Below, piece after piece: positions 27,348 to 35,869 of a DNA stretch of 64,000 bases. This DNA is from Myxococcales bacterium (GTDB lineage Bacteria; Myxococcota; B64-G9). The stretch spans positions 1 through 64,000 of the forward strand of contig JAAZNF010000043.1 in assembly GCA_012798435.1 (NCBI GenBank), given 5' to 3'. The translations under genes were made by a program, and so were the position numbers. Numbering within the stretch: position 1 is the first letter of the stretch; every line of letters starts with the position of its first letter. The notes under the pieces are model-generated. The model saw nothing but the letters and a program-made list of their open reading frames with translations. It searched no databases and was not told the DNA's origin.

Positions 27348-28581
27348 GGCGGGTGCGGCCCGAAAGTTTTCGGAAGAGTTCGAGCGCCGCAGGGAACGGC
27401 GACAGCGCCCGCTCGAAGATCCCCAGGCTGTAGGCGATGGCCAGGCCATAGTTGGTGATCGGCACCCGGGCTCGCTTGCAGCGCTCGATGCGGCTCAGCA
27501 CCTCCCGGCGGTTGAGCATGCAGGCGCCACAGTGGATCACCAGCCGGTAGCGGGACACGTCGTCGGGGAAGTCGCGGCCCTGCACGGTGGTGAAGTCGAG
27601 CGCCCCGCCCACGACCTGGGCAAGCCAGCGCGGGATCTTCACTCGCCCGATGTCGTCACCGATGGGGTGGTGGGTGCAGGCCTCCGCCACCAGCACCGGG
27701 TCGCCGGGCCGCAGCCGAGAAACGGCGAGGGTTCCCTCCACCTGGGTCAGCAGATCTCCACGGAACCGCGAGAACAATATGGAAAACGACGTCAGCGGCA
27801 CCTCGGGCGGCGTGTCCGCGGCCACCTTCGAGAAGGCCTGCGAGTCGGTGACCACCAGCTTCGGCCGCCCGCACAGCATCGAGAGAGCGCCGCGTAGCTG
27901 TTGGTCCTTGACCACCAGCGCGCAGGCGTCGCCGTCCAGAAGATCGCGGATGGCCTGCACCTGCGGCAGTATGATCCGTCCCCGCGGCGCCTCCTTGTCG
28001 ATGGGCACGACCAACACCGCGCACCCGTCGGGCCCGACCAGGTCCGAGAGGATCACCGGTTGCTCGATGAAGTCGGCCGGGGCGATGGCGAGCAGCCGCT
28101 CTCGCAGAGCGTCGATCCCCTCGCCGCGATCGGCCGCGGTCTCGACCCAGGGCACCTCTCGCTCCCGCAGCTGCAGCAGGACCGTCTCCGCCGGCCGGCC
28201 CCGGTCGCGCTTGTTGAAGGCCACCAGCGCCGGGACCTTGCGGGCCAGGAACTCCCCGAGCAGCCGCTCCTCGAACTCGCCGAACTCGCCCGCGGCGGCC
28301 ACCAGCACCGCCAACTCGGTGCGCTCGATGGCAGCTCGGGACTTCTGGATGCGGGCCTCTCCCAGCGCCCCCACGTCGTCGAGGCCGGCGGTGTCGATGA
28401 ACAGCACCGGCCCCAGCGGCAGGAGCTCCATGGGCTTCTCCACCGGGTCGGTGGTGGTGCCGGCCACCGGCGAGACGATGGACACCTGCTGGCGGGTGAT
28501 GGCGTTGAGCAAGCTGGACTTGCCCACGTTCCGGCGCCCGAAGATCCCGATGTGCAACCGCATGCTCTTGGGGGCGCGCAC
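27337..28581 (-). CDS. hydF: [FeFe] hydrogenase maturation GTPase HydF
   Basis: HydF is the scaffold and GTPase that carries the [2Fe] precursor to HydA; 414 residues, normal. The start is GTG 28581, supported by 'AGGAGG' five bases upstream; the internal ATG at 28563 has no such site. The GTPase domain has P-loop 'GRRNVGKSSLLNAI', switch 'SPVAGTTTDPVEKP', 'FIDTAGLDD' and 'NKRDRG'. The C-terminal Fe-S domain carries the ligand set 'ACTHHP' and 'HCGACMLNR'. It overlaps hydE by 11 bases and sits 35 bases after hydG. Confidence 0.94.
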   Translation of the reverse strand: MRAPKSMRLHIGIFGRRNVGKSSLLNAITRQQVSIVSPVAGTTTDPVEKPMELLPLGPVLFIDTAGLDDVGALGEARIQKSRAAIERTELAVLVAAAGEFGEFEERLLGEFLARKVPALVAFNKRDRGRPAETVLLQLREREVPWVETAADRGEGIDALRERLLAIAPADFIEQPVILSDLVGPDGCAVLVVPIDKEAPRGRIILPQVQAIRDLLDGDACALVVKDQQLRGALSMLCGRPKLVVTDSQAFSKVAADTPPEVPLTSFSILFSRFRGDLLTQVEGTLAVSRLRPGDPVLVAEACTHHPIGDDIGRVKIPRWLAQVVGGALDFTTVQGRDFPDDVSRYRLVIHCGACMLNRREVLSRIERCKRARVPITNYGLAIAYSLGIFERALSPFPAALELFRKLSGRTRHDG

Positions 28582-28616
28582 CGCGACCTCCTGTTCAGCG
28601 GACGATGCCTGAAGAT

Positions 28617-30014
28617 CTATACATAGACGTCCCGCTCGCCGGCGCGTACCCGCTCGAGCATCTTCTGGGCGGCCTGGGCCACAGGTTTCGCCATGTCGCC
28701 CAGCGCCCGCTCGATCAGCAGCTCCCCCACCCGCCGCGTCTCGGGCGAGGCGTAGTCGAGCAGGTACTCCTGGAAGGTGGACAACGCGTTCGGATCGCAG
28801 TGGGCCTTGATGGCCCCGGGTTTCGCGAGATCCATGAAGTCCTGCCCGGTGCGGCCCAGCCGATAGCAGGCGGTGCAGAAAGACGGGATGTAGCCCAGGC
28901 CGGCCACGTCGCGGATGACCTCGTCGAGCGGGCGGTGGTCTCCCAGCGAGAACTGGGCGGCCTGCTCGATCTCCTGCTCCGAGTAGCCGCCCGGGTTGGT
29001 GCGCGAGCCGGCCGAGATCTGGGACACCCCCAGCGCGAAGGTCTCCGAGCGCATCTTGGCCGACTCGCGGGTGGACAGGATGATGCCGGTGTACGGCACG
29101 GCCAGGCGCAGGATGGCCACCAGTTTGCGGAACTCGACGTCCGAGACCGGCTTGGGCGGGTGGGAGGCCATGTCCGAGCCCACCGCCGGCTCCAGCCGGG
29201 GCACGCTGATGGTGTGCGGCCCCACGCCGAAGCGGCGCTCGAGGTGCCGGGCGTGCTGCATGAGCGCCAGGATCTCGAAGCGCCAGTCGAACAGGCCGAA
29301 CAACACCCCGATGCCCACGTCGTCGATGCCGGCCTGCATGGCCCGGTCCATGGCCCCGAGGCGCCAGTCGAAGTCGCGCTTCTTGCCGCTAAGGTGCACC
29401 GCCAGGTAGGTCGGCCGGTGGTAGGTCTCCTGGAAGAGCTGGTAGGTGCCGATGCCGGCCTGCTTCAGGCGCCGGAACTCCTCGATCTCCAGCGGGGCCA
29501 CGTTCACGTTGAGGCGGCGGATCTCGCCCCGGCCCTTCTTGACCGCGTACACCGTCTCGATGGAGCGCAGCACGTAGTCGAATCCCTCGCGCGGGTACGA
29601 CTCGCCGGCTACCAGCAGCACCCGCTTCTGGCCCTGGTCCACCAGGATCTCCACCTCGCGGCGGATGAGGTCCTGAGTCAGCGAGCGGCGCTGCACCTTC
29701 CGGTTCCGCGCGCGGAAGGCGCAGTACAGACACTCGTTGGCACACAGGTTGGAGATGTACAGCGGGGCGAACAACACCAGCCGCCGCCCGTAGATGCGCT
29801 CCTTGACCTCCCGGGCGGTGCGGAACAATTCGCCGAGCAGCTCCGGATCGCTGACCTCGGCCAGCACCGCCACCTCGGGCAACGACAGCCCCTTGGCCTC
29901 GGCGGCGCGGGTCAGGATCTCCCGCACCCGCCCGCTCCCGGCCCCGGCCGCCCGGGACAACGCCTGCTCGATCTCGGCCTCGTCGATGAAGTTTTCGAGC
30001 GAAGCTTCAGCCAT
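28617..30014 (-). CDS. hydG: [FeFe] hydrogenase maturase HydG (radical SAM tyrosine lyase)
   Basis: HydG cleaves tyrosine to make the CO and CN- ligands of the H-cluster. The start at 30014 has 'GGGAGG' five bases upstream. The 465-residue enzyme has the radical SAM motif 'LCANECLYCAFRARNR' (CxxxCxxC, about residue 88), the TIM-barrel blocks 'LLVAGESYPREGFDYV' and 'FQETYHRPTY', and a C-terminal auxiliary cluster site 'SFCTACYRLGRTG' with a third Cys in 'KAHCDPNAL'. All three cluster ligands needed for the dangler-iron cluster appear present. It begins inside the 3' end of the receiver gene (8-base overlap), which implies co-translation. Confidence 0.95.
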   Translation of the reverse strand: MAEASLENFIDEAEIEQALSRAAGAGSGRVREILTRAAEAKGLSLPEVAVLAEVSDPELLGELFRTAREVKERIYGRRLVLFAPLYISNLCANECLYCAFRARNRKVQRRSLTQDLIRREVEILVDQGQKRVLLVAGESYPREGFDYVLRSIETVYAVKKGRGEIRRLNVNVAPLEIEEFRRLKQAGIGTYQLFQETYHRPTYLAVHLSGKKRDFDWRLGAMDRAMQAGIDDVGIGVLFGLFDWRFEILALMQHARHLERRFGVGPHTISVPRLEPAVGSDMASHPPKPVSDVEFRKLVAILRLAVPYTGIILSTRESAKMRSETFALGVSQISAGSRTNPGGYSEQEIEQAAQFSLGDHRPLDEVIRDVAGLGYIPSFCTACYRLGRTGQDFMDLAKPGAIKAHCDPNALSTFQEYLLDYASPETRRVGELLIERALGDMAKPVAQAAQKMLERVRAGERDVYV

Positions 30015-30402
30015 GCCGGCCTCCCTTTTCGCCCGATGCGCCGGCACCCAGCGCCTGCAAGATGGCGGCCGGGTCGAGCGGCTTCTGGAACACCGCGCTG
30101 ATGCCGAGCTGCCGCGCGTCGGCGTATTGCTCCAGCCCGGCGCCCACCGAGCTGAGCAAAAAGATGGGGATCTCCGCGCGCGCCGAGCGCATCTTCCGCA
30201 CCAATGTAAGCCCCGTGTCCGCCGACTCCATCATGAGATCGCAGATGACGAAGTCGGGCCGAACCCGCTCGAATTTTTCGAGCGCCTCCGCGCCCGACGA
30301 GGCTCGCTCGACTCGAAACCCGCGGGACGAGAGCAGTGCCGCAAGCGAGTTCAGGATGTCCTCGTCGTCATCGATGCACAGGACGAGCTTTTTTGCCGCC
30401 AT
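30007..30402 (-). CDS. Single-domain response regulator, head of hydGFE operon
   Basis: A 131-residue receiver with no output domain; the start at 30402 has 'GGAGGAG' upstream. Marks: 'CIDDDEDI', the phospho-acceptor Asp in 'FVICDLMMESADTG', Ser in 'IFLLSSVGAG' and Lys in 'FQKPLDPA'. It resembles the receiver at 19705-20094, and the two bracket the hydrogenase island. Its 3' end overlaps hydG, so phospho-signalling and maturation are expressed together. It may act by protein contact, or as an intermediate between the hydrogenase-like kinase and the receiver-kinase hybrid; the sequence does not decide. Confidence 0.82.
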   Translation of the reverse strand: MAAKKLVLCIDDDEDILNSLAALLSSRGFRVERASSGAEALEKFERVRPDFVICDLMMESADTGLTLVRKMRSARAEIPIFLLSSVGAGLEQYADARQLGISAVFQKPLDPAAILQALGAGASGEKGGRHG

Positions 30403-30614
30403 GACTCCTCCGTACCCCGCCACAGCGGGATCGAAGCAGAACTAGCCCCCGGCTCGCGCCGTGTCAAGGACGCCCGCCAGGGCCACAACGCGAAGCTCGC
30501 CTGTTCGACGGCACCGGGACCTCGCGACATCCCTCGCCAGGCGCGGCCCGGGCATTTTCTTTTCCGCCCGCTTGCTCTAGACTCGCTCTGTCCGCGACCA
30601 CGAAAGGATTTCCC

Positions 30615-33218
30615 ATGCGCAAGATCCTCCCGCTGGCCTTCCTGGCGCTCGCCCTGGCTGCACCGGCGCGGGCGGCCGAGCGGCCGGTCCGCTTCCTCGC
30701 CCTCGACCGACTCCTCACGCCCGAGCAGGCATCCGCCATCGGCGTGCGCGTGCTCGAGGTGGCGCCGGGGCGAGGCGCCTGGGTGGAGGTGCTGGACGAA
30801 GCCGCGCTGGAACAAAATGGCGCGAGGATCGCGATCCCCGCCTGGGCCGAGAAGCTCTCGCCCGGCCTACGGGAGCAGCTGGGGGCCGCGGCGGACTCGG
30901 CAGGCCCTCTCATGTTGCGGGCGGTGACCGCGCGGGGGCGTTCGGCCAGATCCGCCGAGGCGGCGCTTCGCTCCCGAGCCGACGTGCGCGCCGAGCTTGC
31001 GGCGTGGGACGACTCGGTCGGCCGGGGCTACCTGTGGCTGCGCGCGGATTCAGCGGCGGATCTCCACCGGGCGTCGCAGGAGCTGGCCTCGCGCCCTGAA
31101 GTCGTGCGCGTGGAGCTGTACCGCCTGCCGGTCTTGAAAAACGACAACTCCTCCTGGCTGATCCAGTCCGGCTCCGAGGCATCCAGCCGCTCCATCTGGC
31201 GCCACGGCATCACCGGCTTCGGCGAGGTGATCGGGGTCGCCGACAGCGGGCTGGACGCGGACGCCTGCCAGTTCCGTTTCTCCGCCGACCGCGCCTCGGT
31301 CACCCTGGCGGTGAACGCCCCCCAGCCGCCGGGCGCCGTGGTCGATCGGCCGGAAAACAAGGTGCTCACCTACTACGTCATCGGCTCGGCCGAGGCCTAC
31401 GACGACGCCTCGGGCGACTTCCACGGCACGCACACCGTGGGCGACGCCGCCGGCGACAACTACGCCAACCTGGCCACCGCCACGGCCGCCGGGCACGACT
31501 CCCAGGACGGCATGGCCCCCGGGGCGCGGGTGGTGTTCCAGGACATCGGCGACTCGGCGGGCTACCTGAGCGGCCTGATGAACGTCTCCATGGCGGACCT
31601 CTTGCGCCAGGCCTACGACACCGGTGCGCGCGTGCACAACAACAGCTACGGCTTCGAGGGCCTGATGACCGGCTACGACATGGACTCGGCCTCCATCGAC
31701 GCCGCCACCTGGAAGCTCAACGACCTGGTGGTGGTGTTCGCGGCCGGCAACGCCGGCGCCGACGACCAGGGGCGGCTGGTGCCGCAGAGCCTGGGCGGCA
31801 CCGGCAGCACCGCCAAGAACACCGTGGTGGCCGGCGCCTCCGGCCCGGTCGAACTCGACATCTACGGCAGCATCTACCACCTGCAGGACGATCTCATGTT
31901 CTTCTCCAGCCAGGGCCCCACCGCCGACGGGCGCATCAAGCCCGACCTGGTGGCGCCGGGGCTGGTGTTCTCGGCCACCTCCGACCGGCGCACCGCCATC
32001 GACCTCGGCTGCTGCGACGCCTACAACAACCGAAAGCGCGCAAGCAATAACGAGGACGACAACTGCAACGTGGACACCGGCTGGCCTACCATGGGCACGA
32101 GCTTCTCCTCCCCCATCACCGCCGGGGCCGCCGCGCTGGTGCGCGAGTACTTCCGGGACGGGTTCTGGTACGCGGGCCGCGCCGACGCCAACCACGCCTT
32201 CAACCCCTCGAGCGCCCTGGTGAAGGCCATGCTGCTGAACGGCGCCGCACCGCTGGCCGGGCGCATCGTGGGCATGGGCGCGGACTACGATCTCACCTCG
32301 GTGCCGTCGTTCGAGCAGGGCTGGGGGCGGCTGCACCTGGAGGGCTCCTTGTGGTTCGAGGAGGATCAGCGTCTCACCATCGTGCTCAACGACACCCCCA
32401 ACCCGGCGCCCGACAACCCCATGTTGTCGGGCTCCCCCGCTCCCTTCCCGGGGGCGCTGCCCGCCCTGCACACCGGGGACGAGGTCTCCTGGGACCTCCC
32501 CGTGGCCGACCCCGCCGAGCCGCTGCGCATCACGCTGGTTTGGGCGGACCCCGCGGCCGCGCCCGGCGCCACCCCGGCCCTGGTGAACGACCTGAACCTA
32601 AAGCTCGTCGACCCGCACGACAACCTGTACCTCGGCAACATGAACTTCGGCGGTGGGCGCTCCTACCCGGTGTTCAGCCCCGACTCCGACCGGCGCAACA
32701 ACGTCGAATCCATCATCCTGGATCCGCCAGAGGCGGCGAGCTACCGGCTCACCGTCAAGGCCGCCGCGGTCCCGGGTAACGGCGAGACCGGCAGCGACGG
32801 CCAGGGGTACGCTTTGGTGATCTCGGGGACCTTCCGCGCGCCGACGCCGAGCGCCATCGAACCCGCCCGGGGAAAGCCCGGCGAGACGCTGAGCCAAGTC
32901 ACCGTGCGCGGCGAGAACTTCGTCCCCGGCATGACCCTCGAGCTGGGCGAGGGCGTGACCGCCAGCGGGATCGAGGTCCTGGACGGACAAACCGCGCGCA
33001 TCGGCTCGCTCGCCATCGACGCCCAGGCCACCGAGGGGAAGCGCGACGTCACCGCCCGGCTGTTCTACAACCTGGCCGGAACCGGCGCCAACCTGTTCCA
33101 GGTCGGCGGCGGTGGGAGCGGCGGGTGCGGCTGCGGCGCGGCGCCCCAAACGAGCCTGGCGTGGCTCCTTCCCGCGGGGTTCCTCTACCTTCTCCGTCCG
33201 AGGCGGCGCAACGGGTGA
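30615..33218 (+). CDS. Secreted subtilase with MYXO-CTERM-like tag
   Basis: An 867-residue S8-family serine protease. A signal peptide (1-21, ending 'APARAAE') is followed by a pro-region of about 170 residues and the catalytic domain: Asp in 'GVADSGLDADA', His in 'DFHGTHTVGDAAG', the Asn region 'HNNSYGF' and Ser in 'MGTSFSSPITAGAA'. A beta-sandwich P-domain-like region follows (about 570-730), then an IPT/TIG-like Ig fold ('PARGKPGETLSQVTVRGENF'). The C-terminus is a sorting tag: Gly/Cys 'GGSGGCGCG', a hydrophobic helix and 'RPRRRNG'. This is the MYXO-CTERM pattern, pointing to surface anchoring and processing. It is divergent from the hydG operon. Confidence 0.9.
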   Translation: MRKILPLAFLALALAAPARAAERPVRFLALDRLLTPEQASAIGVRVLEVAPGRGAWVEVLDEAALEQNGARIAIPAWAEKLSPGLREQLGAAADSAGPLMLRAVTARGRSARSAEAALRSRADVRAELAAWDDSVGRGYLWLRADSAADLHRASQELASRPEVVRVELYRLPVLKNDNSSWLIQSGSEASSRSIWRHGITGFGEVIGVADSGLDADACQFRFSADRASVTLAVNAPQPPGAVVDRPENKVLTYYVIGSAEAYDDASGDFHGTHTVGDAAGDNYANLATATAAGHDSQDGMAPGARVVFQDIGDSAGYLSGLMNVSMADLLRQAYDTGARVHNNSYGFEGLMTGYDMDSASIDAATWKLNDLVVVFAAGNAGADDQGRLVPQSLGGTGSTAKNTVVAGASGPVELDIYGSIYHLQDDLMFFSSQGPTADGRIKPDLVAPGLVFSATSDRRTAIDLGCCDAYNNRKRASNNEDDNCNVDTGWPTMGTSFSSPITAGAAALVREYFRDGFWYAGRADANHAFNPSSALVKAMLLNGAAPLAGRIVGMGADYDLTSVPSFEQGWGRLHLEGSLWFEEDQRLTIVLNDTPNPAPDNPMLSGSPAPFPGALPALHTGDEVSWDLPVADPAEPLRITLVWADPAAAPGATPALVNDLNLKLVDPHDNLYLGNMNFGGGRSYPVFSPDSDRRNNVESIILDPPEAASYRLTVKAAAVPGNGETGSDGQGYALVISGTFRAPTPSAIEPARGKPGETLSQVTVRGENFVPGMTLELGEGVTASGIEVLDGQTARIGSLAIDAQATEGKRDVTARLFYNLAGTGANLFQVGGGGSGGCGCGAAPQTSLAWLLPAGFLYLLRPRRRNG

Positions 33219-33280
33219 GCGCCGGGGCACGACCGGGCCGACCGGGGAGGGCGCGGCTCGACGAACCTGCGCTGCTGGAA

Positions 33281-33320
33281 CGTCTGGCCGCGATGCCGAA
33301 AGAGCGAGCGCGGCCAGACG
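33281..33320. terminator. Hairpin after the subtilase gene
   Basis: CGTCTGGCCGCG and CGCGGCCAGACG form a perfect 12-base GC-rich stem with a 16-base loop, 62 bases after the protease stop. There is no U tract, so intrinsic termination is uncertain; it may act as a transcript stabiliser or a Rho-independent end of an unusual type. A 12-base tandem duplication (GGCACCACGCAA twice) lies nearby at 33354. Confidence 0.4.
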
Positions 33321-33445
33321 AATGTGCAATCCTGGAGCTGCCCCGGGGTCCCTGGCACCACGCAAGGCACCACGCAAGCGATGCGAAAGGACGCCGTTTT
33401 GACGGCCGCCGCGCCTGCGGCTAGCATGTCTGGCCAGGAGCCACG

Positions 33446-35293
33446 ATGCGCGAAGCCCGCGGGAACCTGCTGCGCCTGGCCTGGTTCGTCCTGTTCCTCG
33501 GCCTGCTTCTCACCATGTGGCGCCGCCACGGGGACTCCCCCCTGCTGTGGCTCGATACCCTCAACGACGATCACCTGGTGCGTGGCTGTCTCGAACACGA
33601 TGAATGCCGCACCCGCGGGGCCACCGTGTCCTTCGGCACGCTGGTCCAGGGCGGGAGTTGGCACGAGCTGCGGGCCGCGGTCTGGGCCCTGGGTATCGAA
33701 CGCACCGGCCTGCACCGGCTGCTGCTCATCCTGGACGCGCTCGCGCTGCTGCTCATCGCCGTGACCGCCTCGAGGCTCGCCGGCGTCGGCGCGGCCGTCC
33801 TGGCGGTCGCCGCGTGGCTGGCGCTCGACGACATCGCGCAGATGCCGGGAGAGCTCTTGTGGAACTACCGCCCTATCCTGTGGCTCGCCGCGATCACGAC
33901 GGCACTCGGGCTTCACCTTATCCGCGGCGCAGGCCCGGGCACGGCGGCCTTGACAGGCGCGCTCTCGGCCGTCCTCACCGGCTGCCACCTGCTGGGCCTC
34001 ACCCTGGCGGGGCCGCTGTTTTGGGCCACGCTCTGGTCATGCAAACGGCGCCTGGCCGGAGCGGGAGCGTTTGTCGCCGCCTTCTTGGCGGTGGCCGCCG
34101 CGAGTTCCTTCGAATCCTGGTCGGTCAACCTCGGCTCTCTCGGCGCCATCGGCGCTCACCCGTCCGGCGCGAGCGGGGCCGCGACAGGCGGAGCGATGGT
34201 CCCCTGGCTTCTCACCGCGTTGTGTGCGCTCGGGCTCTGGCTCGGCCCGCCAGAGAGACGCCGCGATTTCGCACACCTCACCTTGCTGGCCGGGTGCCCG
34301 TTGCTTACCGTTCTGCTCGTAGGCAAGCTGTCCTCGCTGCCGACACCTCCCACCTACCTGACTGCCGCATTCCCGGCGCTGGCGATCGGTTCTGCCGCGG
34401 GCATCGTCTTGCTCGCCCGGCGCTGTTGGGGAACGTGGCGGCGTGCGACCCCAGCGCCGGCGGCTCGCGCCGAGCCCGCGCACGCACCTGCGGCCGCCCT
34501 CGCTCTGTTCGGGATGGTGATTGCCACGCTGCCCCATGCCCGCACCCACACCCTGGCTCACATCCCGCACCCGTCGTTCGCCGACATCGCGGAGGTGGTA
34601 GGCCGCTTGCGGGCCGAGGGGTGGACGCGGGAAGAGCTGTTTGCGGGGCTGAAAGGCCCCATGGCCCCGCTCGTCATCGAGGCCATGGCACACGATTTCC
34701 CGCCCGGCTCCGCGGATCGGCGCCGGGCCTATCTTCTTCCGCTGGTGACGCGCCCAGAGCCCTTTCCGGCCGCCTGGAGGGAGTTCGGCCACCACGCGCT
34801 GGTTGAGACTCCAGGCGTTATCGACTGGACGCGCCTGCAAGCCTGCGCCGACTGCCAGGAGTCCGAGTGCCGGGAGGCGCCGCTCGTCCCCGCGCCGTTC
34901 GAGTTCGAACGCCTGTCGACCACCATTTCGGGGATGCCGGACATCGGTTCCGGCGAACGCCGACCCTTCTGCCTGCGTTTCCCACTCGACGAGCGGGCCG
35001 CGGCCGTGAACGGCATCCATGTGTTGGCCTTCCCCGACCTCGACTTCGTCTGCCAGGGCCGCATCGTCGCCGTGCCCTCGGGCGGGCTCGTGCTGGACGG
35101 CGGACGCCGGGCGTTGCTGTTGACCCCCAACGCTGGCGGCGAACTCTGGATCCGCTACGAACCGGGCTCCACCGGCTGCCCGCTCGAAAGCCTCTGCGCG
35201 TTTCCACCTTTTTTGCTGGAGGGACCCGAACCCGAGGTGGCCCTGATGCAGTTGGCTCTCTCGCCGACGACCAAGATCGGAAAAGCGAAATGA
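33446..35293 (+). CDS. Polytopic membrane protein of unknown function
   Basis: A 615-residue protein not recognised as any family. The first 380 residues carry about eight to ten hydrophobic helices (for example 'LAWFVLFLGLLLTMW', 'LLLILDALALLLIAVTA', 'LLTVLLVGKL', 'ALFGMVIATLP'). A loop after the first helix has acidic residues ('LDTLNDDH'), loosely like the first loop of GT-C glycosyltransferases, but no proof is visible. The C-terminal 230 residues are soluble and include Cys pairs ('CADCQESEC'). It overlaps the next gene by 4 bases (ATGA), so the two are a pair. A weak GT-C-like guess is possible; unknown is safer. Confidence 0.6.
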   Translation: MREARGNLLRLAWFVLFLGLLLTMWRRHGDSPLLWLDTLNDDHLVRGCLEHDECRTRGATVSFGTLVQGGSWHELRAAVWALGIERTGLHRLLLILDALALLLIAVTASRLAGVGAAVLAVAAWLALDDIAQMPGELLWNYRPILWLAAITTALGLHLIRGAGPGTAALTGALSAVLTGCHLLGLTLAGPLFWATLWSCKRRLAGAGAFVAAFLAVAAASSFESWSVNLGSLGAIGAHPSGASGAATGGAMVPWLLTALCALGLWLGPPERRRDFAHLTLLAGCPLLTVLLVGKLSSLPTPPTYLTAAFPALAIGSAAGIVLLARRCWGTWRRATPAPAARAEPAHAPAAALALFGMVIATLPHARTHTLAHIPHPSFADIAEVVGRLRAEGWTREELFAGLKGPMAPLVIEAMAHDFPPGSADRRRAYLLPLVTRPEPFPAAWREFGHHALVETPGVIDWTRLQACADCQESECREAPLVPAPFEFERLSTTISGMPDIGSGERRPFCLRFPLDERAAAVNGIHVLAFPDLDFVCQGRIVAVPSGGLVLDGGRRALLLTPNAGGELWIRYEPGSTGCPLESLCAFPPFLLEGPEPEVALMQLALSPTTKIGKAK

Positions 35294-35826
35294 AGCACGC
35301 CATCGCCTTCACGACCTGGTGGATCCTCGTCGCCACTTTTCCCCCCTCGAATGTGGCGGCCAGCGCGCCGGAGCCCAGCCCCTGGTGTCTCCCCCCGGAA
35401 ACTGGGCAGCGGCTCAGGACGGTGGTGGAGTCGGAGAGCGTGCATGCCGTGTTGGGGGAGGCGTTCGCGCTCGAGCGCGCCGACATCCAGGGCGCGGTGG
35501 TCGAGCTGGAGATCCGGAGCGACTCGGGAGAGTTCGCCAAGGCCCGGCTCCGCCCCGCCCGACCGGGACCGGAGCCGGGTCGCTGGTTCGAGGTGCAAGC
35601 GAAAGAATCCTCCTCCCCGCAAGCCACCGAGGTGATGGAGAGGCTTGCCGCAATTTTCAATGAAGGTTTTTTTAAAAACCCCTTCGTCCCGTGCCACCGC
35701 GCCGGCTCTCGCCCTGGGATCCCGCGTTGGTGGTATCTTCTGTCGGGAGTGTTCCAGTGGCTGCTCCTGGCCATCGGCCTGGCGGCGGCGTTTCGCCGGC
35801 CACCGCTCGAAGGCCCGCGGGATTGA
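35290..35826 (+). CDS. Exported protein with C-terminal membrane helix
   Basis: A 178-residue protein whose ATG overlaps the stop of the upstream membrane protein. The track's ORF starts much earlier (34867) in a shadow frame. It has a signal-like N-terminus ('AIAFTTWWILVATF', ending near 'VAASA'), a soluble domain of about 110 residues with alternating charged strands, and a C-terminal hydrophobic helix ('LSGVFQWLLLAIGLAAAF') followed by Arg residues. That end resembles a short membrane or sorting anchor. No motif was recognised. Coupling to the polytopic protein suggests a joint role at the envelope. Confidence 0.55.
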   Translation: MKHAIAFTTWWILVATFPPSNVAASAPEPSPWCLPPETGQRLRTVVESESVHAVLGEAFALERADIQGAVVELEIRSDSGEFAKARLRPARPGPEPGRWFEVQAKESSSPQATEVMERLAAIFNEGFFKNPFVPCHRAGSRPGIPRWWYLLSGVFQWLLLAIGLAAAFRRPPLEGPRD

Positions 35827-35869
35827 CCGGCCCGAGCCCTACGTGCAAGATCAGGCCGGGAGGCCACCC

